NCBI GenBank assembly: GCA_029237695.1
Contig: CM055265.1
Span: 69,041,903 to 69,105,902 of the forward strand
Direction of reading: 5' to 3'
Source: Conchocele bisecta
Taxonomy: Eukaryota; Mollusca; Bivalvia; Lucinida; Thyasiridae
DNA: 64,000 nucleotides
Below, piece by piece: positions 28,201 through 40,200 of this stretch; within the stretch, counting starts at the first letter, position 1; the number at the start of each line of letters is the position of its first letter. Both the position numbers and the translations under genes were made by a program. The notes beneath the pieces were generated by a model. The model was not told the DNA's origin, ran no database searches, and worked only from the letters and a program-made list of their open reading frames with translations.

Positions 28201-31200
28201 TGACAGGGCAACACAACAATACCTTGTTTTCATTCTTGTTCATTTTTGTCAAGCTCACTTGAAGTTCGCTCAGAATATTCACAATGACGGACGGGCAGTT
28301 GTGTGTCCAACATATGTGTTTAAGTTACTTGATACCTTGTCCGTGTCCGGTTTAGAGAGGTTTCACTGTAGTAATATTCCTTGGGCTCGTTTCACTAAAC
28401 TTCGTACAACTAAAATATTTGTAAGTGCAAACTTATCATAGTCTGTAAATTTCACATTAACAATGTTTTCTTGTATAAAACAATTATTGGATTTACATTT
28501 ATTGAGCATAGGCTGTTGCCTATACTCAATAAATGTAAATCCATCAATTGAAATTTCCAGACGATCCTAAATTTGCACTTACGAACATTTTAGTGATACA
28601 TGTACAAAGTTTAGTGAAACGGCCCCCTGGTTCATTACAGCTCTCATGCTGACCTGAAGCGAGAGTGCGTGATTGAGGCGATCATTAAAAATCTTGACAG
28701 AACAGATTGCAACCAGGTATGTATACAGACTACAGTGTAGAATTTCAGTTCGGCCATCGCAATGAAGTGAGTTACAATGCCCTCTATGTGATAGCAAGGT
28801 GGGCATATTGCGTTGCTCTTGAGGTTCCGTTCGTCCGTATGTCCGTTCGTATACATTTACGTCGAACAATTTGTAAGTGTTTCTCCATCATGTAATACAG
28901 TCAGAATTCGTTACCACGGCATAGTTCGTCAGAGATGAATCTGCCGTTATAACGAATATACCGGTATAAAGAATCGGCGATTTTCTCCTCGCTATCAGAC
29001 TGTCGTGATAATTTCGGTAATTAGAACATGTCGGTAATTGGTAACCACGCATTGTATCGACGCTATTTGCTGTCATTTTACATTAGCATTATCGGCGAGA
29101 TATATACTTATTTGTCACCACATTGATAAAGCAATGCATACATGTATATACGAATTTATATCAAGGAAACCAACAACATTCAAAGCTAATCCGGTATTTG
29201 ACAAAGTCTAAGTTGCAGGCGAACCTGTTGTTAATTGTAGAGCGCATGGTGAATACCGGATTATCTGTCACCCAGTACTTCGACCTTGACCTTTGACATT
29301 CACCTTTTCTACTTTAAATGTTTACTTAGCACTTTGGGACAAATCTACGTGCACGTTTCTCAATCCTACAATAACTTCTCAATACTTTTGCAAATCTCTT
29401 AAATATTTATACACATGATACATATGAACATGCCTTCACACTCCACCACCCATTACTTCGACCTTCACCTTTGACCTTCACCTTTTCCACTTTAATTGTT
29501 TACTTGCCACTTTGGGACAAATCTACGTGCGCGTTTCTCAATCCTACACTAACTTTCACACACGCATTGCTCCAATGGTCCTCTACCGCCCTGTGACAAA
29601 TCCACATTCGTCCTGCCCCTGCTAAGCACAGGGTCAAGGTCACAGACTTGGTGCGTTTGAAACATTAACATTCAGTTAAATGGCTTATAATTTGTGTTTC
29701 CTTGCTCGGATCTGCTTTACATTTCACACACGCATTGCTACAATGGTCCTCTACCGCCCTGTGACAAATCCACATTCGTCCCGCCCCCATTAAGCCCAGG
29801 GTCAAGGTGCGTTCAAAACCTTAACGCTCGGGTAAATGGCTTATAATCAAATATGCCTCGTTTTCTTTGGCTGCCAGCGGGGGCATTCGTGTGCCGACAG
29901 GCCACATTTCTATTTTTATTTACAATCTATCGGTCCTTGCTGGATTCAATCACTTGTAAATTTAGTTGCTAACTGTTCATTTCTTAATTGATGTTTGCAA
30001 AATAGTACATCACAGCAGGTGACAAGGTACCGACACGTTAATTGCCGCGATTTATGACAGCATGTCGGGGTTAATCAGCTGTGAAATTGTTTAGATATGG
30101 TCAGTGACTGGTTCCCGAATATCGGTTTCCGGCATGTAATGCCGGATAACAGAGCTGGTACCAGCGACGCCGGGTACCAGCGATGCCGGGTACCGGCGCC
30201 GTTATGACGCACATTATATGGTCAGTGACTGGTTCCCGAATATCGGTTTTCGTAATGCCGGATAACAGAGCTGGGTCACAGCGCTGGTACCAGCGACGCC
30301 GGATACCGGCGCCGTTATAACACACATTAAATAAGACTTAAAATGTGTTTGCGGGAATTCCCTGCCGGTGCCGGAAGCCGAATTTGCCGGTATATCGAGC
30401 AGATCAAAGAGCATGCCAATTGGTTTGGCGGCTTATTGTGCCGGGAGGCGAATATGCCGCTGTAATGTGTGCCGCTGTAACAAATTCTGACTGTATCTTC
30501 ATTACTTGAAGGATTGCTTTAATATTTGGACATTTCATTCACCTGAACATGGGTGACGCAACCACATCACCAATGGCTTGACCTTGACCTTTATGTGATA
30601 AAAATTTGATCATAATTGAAATGAGATGTGACATAAACGGTCTGGTTACTCATAACATTTTGTGTTGATTTTTTTCAGTGCATAAATGGGATGGGTTGTG
30701 GCCTAGGGGTTAGAACACCTGACTTCCAATCCGGAGGTTGTGGGTTCAAACCTCGCCTAGGGCATCAAAAAATACTTTAAATTGTGGTCCCGTCTCTATA
30801 TGACCTTTAATAGCTGTTGGTGGGATGTTAAACCATTTCACTTTAACTTTTTCAGTGCATAAATGAGTCGATACAACTGTGTGACAACTACGCTGCGATG
30901 AGACGGAAACACAAGACCTTCCTGCTGGAGCAGGAAATGGTGATGGTCCTCAACAGGTAAATTTGTCATCTGCTATTGCCATCTGCCATTTTGTTCTTAT
31001 GTTCAATATTTCTTGGCAAAAACCTGCTTTGACAGTGCCTGAGAATCGTCTCCAGACAATTCTCATGTGCTGCCAAAATATGTTTCTCATTCGAGACAAA
31101 ATTGAAAAACAATATATTTAAATATTGTCATCTGCTGTTTTTATGCCCCACCACAATAGTGGAGGGGGCATTTAGTTTTACCCTTGTCTGTCCGTCCCGT

Positions 31201-34200
31201 CCGTCCGCCCGTCACCAACCTTGTACTAGCTACAGACCTGAAACATGGTATGTAGCTTCCTTATGATGAGTAGATGCACAAAGTTTATTTTGATTTTTGA
31301 TTCGACCCCGGGGTCGTGGATTATCTCTTCCTGTTCGATGTAGAATTTGGAAATTTTGCCTTTTAAGTCATAAAACTTTTAAACCGTGCTAGCTACACAC
31401 CTGAAACTTGGTATGCAGCTTGAGTAGATGGGCAAAGTTTATGTTTCGATTTTTCATTTGACCCTCAGGCCATGGATTATCTCCCTTTGTGGACTTGGAA
31501 TTTTGCCTCATTTATTATCAAAGCGGTATGTGGCACATCCGTGTTCTATGAACACATTTTCTAGTTTTTCATTTGACAATTTTCCTGAGGCAAACACGTT
31601 TTGAAATAATACAAATATGAAAAACAGTAGACGACAATATTTGTTCCCCTCCTTGTATGGTTCAATTGGGCATATTATTAATTGTGTGTATACAGTGTAC
31701 AATCTGATGAAGATATTTGCTGTTTTCCACTTGTTCATAGTGTAATCTATGCAAAAGTTTCTTCATTGCACAGTTCCCGTCTGCAGAGCTCCAGATAAGC
31801 TGCGTATTTGCGTAAATACCCAATTAAAATTGCCAAAAACCTGATTGATATCAGAAGTAGCGTGTATCGAAAAGCAATAACAAATGCTCCATTACTAATT
31901 CCTTATCTGGAGCCCTGCGTCTGTATATGATCTTTCTGTGGAAATAACTTTTGAGGTCATTGAGAACCATTCCAAGTTCTGTACCTAGCGGTTTGTTAAT
32001 TCTCAGTGCGACTTTTCCCCTTTTATGAGGTTAGATAAAAAGTGCCTGATTTTGTCGACACTGCCCAAAAATCATAATTTTGTGGAGTGGGTGAATGGGT
32101 TTCATCTTTTATGTTGTATTTTTTACTAATTTCCCAAAATGCATTATTTCATATATTAGAACTAACGACTGCATATATTTGATGATTAAAATTATGCAGA
32201 ATTATTATATTGAATTTATTACAAAATGGCTGTGATAATGTAATAAATTCAGTATAATAAAAATGAATAAATTTATCCTTAACTCTTTGCATGCTGGGAA
32301 ATTTGTGGGCTATAAATAGTTCAAAAATAGCAGATGACAATTCATTATATTTTCTTTTATTTCTCCTTATAAATGTCATGAATATGTCTTGGAATTTCAT
32401 TAGAATTGTGTCCGGAGGAGGACACAATTCTAATGAAATTTCAAGACATATTTACAGAGAGAAATAAAACATATACTCTTAATTCGTTTGGCGCCGCTAG
32501 CATGCAAAGAGTTAAATTAGATAAAAACTTCCCAAAAATCATTCTTTTGTGGAGTGGGTGAATCGGTTTCATCTTTTATGTTGTATTTTTTACTAATTTC
32601 CTCTTTTCTCACAATGTGCTGTTCACACGCCCCTGTAATTCTGCAGTAAGCTGGAGCTGGAGCTATCTGCGACCACACGGCAGCTGTGTAAGGACCTGCT
32701 CAGCTCCCTGGTCGTGAAAGTTCCCTCCGAGCCTCTGGCCGGATTCCGCATAGATAGCCGGACGATGCCCACGTCAAGCAGGTTCGTATAGAGTGATGCC
32801 GATGCCTTTGTGGGTTTGTTTGGAAATTTCTGAGGACCTCGATTCAGGGGTGGGAATTGTCAGGATATAACCTGATAATTAATTGCAGAAAAATACTAGT
32901 TTCAACATGGGAAACACACTTTTACGCATTTGAGAGTGCACAAATATATTTGTTTTGCAATATTTCAGGATTTGGCATTTGACAAACAACCCCTGTTGAT
33001 TGTGATCTTAGGGCTGGGATGTGGATTAGAGGATTGGGCACTGGACTTCAATACCAGAGGTTGTGGGTTCATATCCCGCCAAGGCATAGTGCAATACATT
33101 CACATTCTTTCCATCCCTGTGGTCTTTTGGATGAGACTTGAAACCTAGGTAGCGTCCCTAAATGTGGCTGTGACTGAAGAAAGGGGTCTACTATAAACGG
33201 ACTGTATTCACAGGCTGATCTGGGGGCTGCATTGGTAGCATAGCCCATAAGCCCCATTATTGGGTTTACATGTATTGAGCATAGGCTGCATATGCAGCCT
33301 ATGCTCAATAAATGTAAATCCATCATCTCTCCAGTCACAGCCTCACATTTTGCCACTTCTAAAGTAGAAAACTCGTGATTACGCCTTGTATCAAGAGTTT
33401 TTGCCAGTTTATACCCAAAACACTATCATGCATAAAGGTGAACAAAATCTAGTAAATTACCTTAAGGTCATAAAATAAAAGTACTTTGATTCTCATATAT
33501 TGCAACGTCAGAAAAATCCCTGCGTGTTGAGCATTTTATTGTCATGGAGAAATAAAATCGTATTGTAAATTCGCCACATGATCAATAAAAACTTTACCAT
33601 GCAAAAATATGTTAAAACCAATCGTGTCTGATGAAAAAATATTTAAAAAATCCACCATCCCGTGCCGCATTCCGCAAACCCCCGTGTCTGAGAAAGATAC
33701 TTTTGTTTTATAGCCTAACATTGCCTTGTTTCTCATGAAAGCAGTAAACGTGATTTATATCCAATGATCAGTCATATAAAATCCTTTACTGTACACACTA
33801 ATAAGCATTTATTCTATACGTAATAAATAAAATATAACATTTGTGAAGATTTAATATGTTTAAATTTGTTTACCGACTCGTAAGAAACTTAGCATAGCCT
33901 AACTATGCCGGCTTTTGTATTAAGTAAGTAAACATGTCTAACAAATTTATAATAAATGTGGCCGTGACTGGAGATAAGGGGCTGATGGGGTTTGAGACTA
34001 GTATAGATCCTCACTGTTTGCCAGTCCATTAATGAAACACCATCATGCTTCTACCAAGCAATATAGATCGTTATCCTGTTGCATGTGCTATTTAATCAGG
34101 AGCTACACTGGTCACGAACATGATAGGCCCCATTTCTCCAGTTACAGCCACAAATTAAAATCAGTAAACATGTCTAACAAATTTATAATAAATTTGACTG

Positions 34201-37200
34201 GAGAAATGGGGCTTATGGGTTTTCCGACCTGTTTAGATCCAGATCAGCCTGTGCATCCGCTCAGTCTGATCAGAATCTGCACTGGTCACCATTCCATTAA
34301 TTAAACACCATCATACAAGTATAGGGATGGGCTGTGGCTCATGTGTTAGAATATATGACTTGAATACTGAAGGTTGTGAGTTTAAAACCTACCCTAGGGC
34401 ACCAAAAATACTTTCATAGTATTTCCATCCCACTGGTCCGTTCAATGAGACTTTAAACTGTAGTCCTGTCCCTACATGACCTTAGCTGTGACGTTAAAGC
34501 CATTCACTTTCACTTTTCATAAGAAACTTGGCATAGCCTAACAATGGCGAATTTAAGTAAACGTGTCCAACAAATGTATAATAAATGTGGCATTGACTGG
34601 AGATATGGGGTTTATGGGTTTTGCGACCTGTGTAGATTCAGTTCAGCCTTGTGTATCCCCACAGTCTGATCAAAATCTTCACTGTTCATCGTTCCATCAT
34701 GCTTCTCACAAGTGACCCTGTTGGCTATTACAGCGGGGTACAGCCAGAGCTGCACTGGTCTCAGAATACATTCCGCACGATGCTCAAGGTGAGGGTGGAT
34801 AATGTGCCAGACACGCCCGATCTTGTACGCTTCACGGAGAATGTCATACAATTCAGGTGAGGCCCCATGGTGTAACTTCACTGTCTCTAATTCCTGCTTT
34901 CACCCCTAAGTAATTGGAATGGACTGTGACATGTTAAGTTTTCAATCAATCCAACCGTCACAAAATGGTTTTCAAATTAGGTATTTTTGAAAAGGGGGTA
35001 TTTTTTGTTCTCAAAAATATGAAAAAGTGCAGATCCTGAGGAGACGGCTCGTTACGAGCCGGCTCATCTGGATCTGCACTGTTTGCATAAACCGCTATAG
35101 CGGGCTTTCGGGTTCAAAGGGTTAAATACATTCATGACTCTTGTAAAATTCTATCTCTCATCCTACCTTGTACGCTTCACGGACAACACCATCTTATTCA
35201 GGTGAGGTCCTATGGTCTAACTTCACTGTGTCTAATTCCTGCTTTGAATATAATATGAAATCATCACTCATGTAAATTCCTCTATCATGCCTTATCTTGT
35301 ATACTTCACAGACAACGTCATCTTGTTCAGGTGAGGTCCTATGGTCTAACTTCACTGTGTCTAATTCCTGCTTTGAATATACTATGAAATCATCACTCAT
35401 GTAAATTCCTCTATCATGCCTTATCTTGTATACTTCACAGACAACGCCATCTTGTTCAGGTTAGGTCCTATGGTCTAACTTCACTGTGTCTAATTCCTGC
35501 TTTGAATATAATATGAAATCATCACTTGTAAATTCCTCTATTACAGTCGTCTCTATCAGGGAAAGGGTTAATGATTCATCGTTAACCCTTTCAACACTAC
35601 AGACCTCTTTTGTGGTGTGTGCAAATAGTGTTGATCCAGATGAGCCGGCTCGTTTCATCAGGATCTGCACTTTTTGCAAGTTCTTTTCTTATTTTTGTAG
35701 AAAAACACACACCCCCTGCTTATAAATGGACTCGTCTGAAAATCATTTTGTGACAACTGAAATGGTCCTTAACACTTTTCATGCTGAGGATACACCATTA
35801 TATTTGCGGAAAATCCTCAGTATTTTCCTTCTATGCTCTCAGAAGTATATGTAGCGACCACCATTTGAACCATCTTGTCGAGATGATTCAAATGAGTGGT
35901 CACAACATATACTTTCATTGAGAAATAAAAAAAATGAAAAAAAAAATATTTTAATAAATTTCATAACCGTAAAGGTGTATTTCGAAAGGAATGGCTTGAA
36001 TTAACATACCACAGTCCATGCCAGTTACTTAGGGTTGAAAGAGTTAATGTTCGTATGGAAGACACTATGAATCCATCCTTGAAGCGAATCACTCTGGAAT
36101 TCATACTTGGCACCAAGCAGTAAGGATGCTTGGCATCTGGATTAGGTCACGTGTCTTTCAACTACTGTCTGCTCCACATTTTGATGCCAACAAACTTTTG
36201 GCTGTTAAACACATTAAATGTAAAAACAAATTTAATGTAAGTACATTTTCATCAATAACTAAAAAGTCGCCCTCCCCAATTTTTCTATTTGATGAAATTC
36301 TGACAAATATTGATTTTATTGCAAAATTGTTTTTAACATCGGGCAATAAGGAGCTGGAAACTGACCTGGAGGGTCGAAAAACAAAAAACAAATTGGAAAT
36401 TGACTGAAACCTAGATAGCTTGGAAATGATACAACTAAGAACACCAGTTAGATTTTGAAAATCGGTGAACAAATTAAAAAAAAAAATTAAAAAAATATCT
36501 TTTTAGCCCCCGTGTTAAATTCCCATAGGAAAATTGTTTTTTCGCAATAAAATCAATATTTGATAGAATGTAATCAAATAAATAAAAATTGGGGATGGTG
36601 ACTAGTTATTTACGAAAATGTGCTTAAATTAATATTTTTTTTAATTTAATGTGTTTAATAGCCAAAAGTTTGTTCGGCAGCAAAACGTGGAATAGACAGT
36701 AGGGCAGATATTGAACCCACGACCTCCAGTATTGAGGTCTAATGCTCTAAGCGTATCCATCTATCTCTTCAATTAATCAGAACTAATGACTGTAACACAC
36801 AAACCACCCTGTTCGCCAAATTTCAGGGTGGTGCTGAGCGGCATCTTGCACTCGTTTGACTACGAGCTCTATGACAAGATCCTGCCCCAGAAAGGTCATG
36901 TGAAGGTCACGACGAGCGAGGTCACCATCTCCGTGGAGAAGGTTACCAAGGGTAAATGGCCCCGCCTACTACACAGAAAAGACAAGGTCAGTTGTATAGC
37001 ACTGTTATTGTAATACTTTCTTGGTCTCAAAATCATGCAGTTGGATTAACCAAAACTGAGCTGTACTCATTTTCATTCTGTGGCCTATGGTGAAGGTCAA
37101 ATGACCTAGAAATTTACGTTAAAGATTTTTTTTTGCATTAAAGTTTTTGAACGGTGCGTCCATCAGTGTAATATCTTATTTATTATATTTATGTGATCAT

Positions 37201-40200
37201 TAATCCTTACACCGCTATCTTATTTCTTTTTGTCGTCTGCTGTTTATTTTCTATTTTCCATTTCTATCATCAAAAACATGCTTTAACAGCACTTTAGAAT
37301 AATTTACAACATGCTTTGACAGCACTTCAGAATCATTTCCATTGGAAATGATTCTAAAGTGCTGTGAAACCATGTTTTTATTGAGAAATAAGGCAAGATG
37401 TAAAAGCAACAGTTGACGACAATTGCTGTGAGTAGCGTCTAAGGGTTAAGCATCATGCAACATACAATCCATATTCCTGCGCACGTAGTCCATTGGTAAA
37501 CTGATTGGTTTTATATTTACAGCCGGCGAACCTCTATGTGGATTACGAGAATTTTGTCGACAGTTCCGACTCCGAGATCAATGACGAAGATCGCCCATTC
37601 GTGCTGAAAGGTCAGGACTTCACCTCTGTCTCATTCCTTGCATTAACCCTTTCACCCCTAAACAGTTGACATTGATCGGTCCATGTTCATTTCTCCGCTT
37701 TTCCAGGGATGGGCTGTGGCTCGGGTAGAATACAGGGGGCTTTGCACTAAACTTTGTACGACTAAAAATGTTAGTAAGTGCAAATTTAGGATCGTCTGGA
37801 AATTTCAATTGATGGATTTACATTTATTGAGCATGCAGCCTATGCTCAGTAACTGTAAATCCAGTAATTGTTTACAAGAAAACATTGTTAATGTGAAATT
37901 TACAGACATCATTTTGCACTTACGAACATTTTAGTCGTACAAAGTTTAGTGAAACGGCCCCCAGGTTACTTAACCTTTCACTCCTAAGTAACTGGAATGG
38001 ATTTTCATATGTTAATTTTGCAACCAATCCAATCGTCACAAAATTATTTTCAGACAAGTCCATTTATGAAAAGGGGGTATTTATGGTCTCAAAAATATAA
38101 AAATTACAGTCGAACCTGTGTTAACGACCACCTGTGAATAGCGACCACCTGTCCAGAACGGCCAGTTAAAACCCCCCGTCCAATTTGTTCTTTAAAAGAC
38201 CTTGGAATAACGACCACCTCCGAACAGCGACCTGCGATTTTCGTTCCCACGCGGCATTTGTTACTGCAAACAGCGACCATTAGCGACATTAGCAACCAAG
38301 TCATGTTTTGTCGGGGAAAAAAAATAACATCGCAATCGCCGATTTTCCTTTCATCACAAAACTCGGTGACATTTTTCAATGAAAAATATTGCATAACTCC
38401 ATTAACGGTAATTCCCGATATGTATTCCGTGTCGTGTATTCCAATAGGCATAATGCAATTCTGCGCAAGTCATAAAACTCGATCATTAGCTGGCAAACTG
38501 TGTTTACACGATGCTGATTCGCCTACAGTGACAAGACTAAGACTTCAAACACACGGCGCGTGTCAAGTGTAAATTTCACACATCGGGGCACAAGGCCATA
38601 TCAAAGATCAATACACGCGGTTGCTGACATCAGTCGTGTAGTACACACTAGACTAGTACCCTGTCTGATGCGCAGCATATATAGCGTCATTCCCAGCGAC
38701 CGGGAACCAGTCTAAAGTGACCCGACAAACGTGTTTATATGAATTGGGTCTCAATCTCCGACAAATCCCGGCTTATTGCATTAGCGACCAGACCAGGCAG
38801 TGGATTCGCGTAGTCTGCCCGTGGTTTACATGGTTTACAATGCTCGCAAATCTCTAATTAAAAACATCAGTAATTACGTCAGCGGACATTGCCAATTCGT
38901 CATAGGCTGCTTAAATATTCGGGCTTGACCAGGATAGTATACAGTACATTGGACAGAAAGCAAATAAGCCTGGTGTTCTCTCCTGATTTGGACACCTAGC
39001 TCGTGTGGGTTATTCGACTTGACGCATTCAATCGTTTTAACAGGGTTCAATCTAGGCAAAAAATTTAGGGAGAAGTCACTTCTCCCTCCAGGCAAAATAG
39101 GGAGAAGTGAGGGGAAATTAGGGAGAAGTGATAAAAATCATATTTTCCCAGATTTTTTCTCTTACTTCTAGTTATCGCGTAACTGTATACATTAACTCTA
39201 TGTTTTCAACAGCATATCTATTAGAGGGTAGAGGCATCAACATGTTGAGCCACCTCGTCAAGACGGTTTAAGTGAGCGTTAACAACGTATACTTTCATCG
39301 AGAAATAAAAAAAAAAACTTGGGGTGGGGGTGGGGGGGGGGGGGGGGGGGGGGGGAACTGGGAAGCAAATGTAGAATTTGAAAAAAAAAAAAATAATTCA
39401 TCTCAAAAGCATAAAAAAATTTTTTATGTTGTTACCACCCATTTGAACCTCTTTAACTGTGTACATAAATATCGTTTATGAACTTGGATGTGCATACATT
39501 ATGTATATTTAGTTAATACCAAACTGAATTATCATAAAAATCGGGTTACGTTAACATCGATTGGAAAAAGTTTCAAAAGAACGAAACTACGTAGGTACGA
39601 AATCGCCGAAATTGTCCGTGATATTTATAGACTTTTTCATGTTTTCTGACAATAGAGTTAGCCATATTTGGTTGAAATAAACAGTTAGTAATGTAATACA
39701 CAATGCTTGATTTCAGCATCAAAGGATTTCATTAGAATATATCAATTTCGTATTTAATTATTTCACACTTTTCGGCGAAAAAGAAAGTTGCAATCATGGG
39801 CTGTGTAGGCCACTGTGTAGGCGACGACTAGGTTCGTCAGGTGGCGCCTCGAGTGGGTATACCCACAATCGTAGCTAACGACTGGATGCTATTTTTATTT
39901 GTATCCCACAAAGCGTAATAAGCTGACAAAAATGTGTGTAGACAACTACGTCGTATGCCGATAGACTGCGATAGTAGTCGCCTCCCATTTACCTTGAAAC
40001 TAATTATTCACGTGTGTCGTCGAATCAAATTAGTCGAAGCCGACCAATGAATTAAATGAAGCTATAAGCCCCGCCTTAATGACGTAAATTCGGGTCTTCA
40101 ATCAACGTTTCTTTGAACGCTTTAGTTAAACAATATTAAGCACCCAGACGTGTCTGATCAGTTGATACGCATCATGGCGTCGCGAATAACAAACCGATAG

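Noticed and set aside
30689..30760. Possible tRNA gene (A- and B-box-like sequences)
   Set aside because: No intact acceptor stem or cloverleaf, target duplication on both sides, and many relatives in the window: it is a SINE.
36126..36472. 93- and 104-residue frames on opposite strands
   Set aside because: They fall in a copy of the CTGTCTGTTTCACG foldback and match frames in other copies only by repeat identity.
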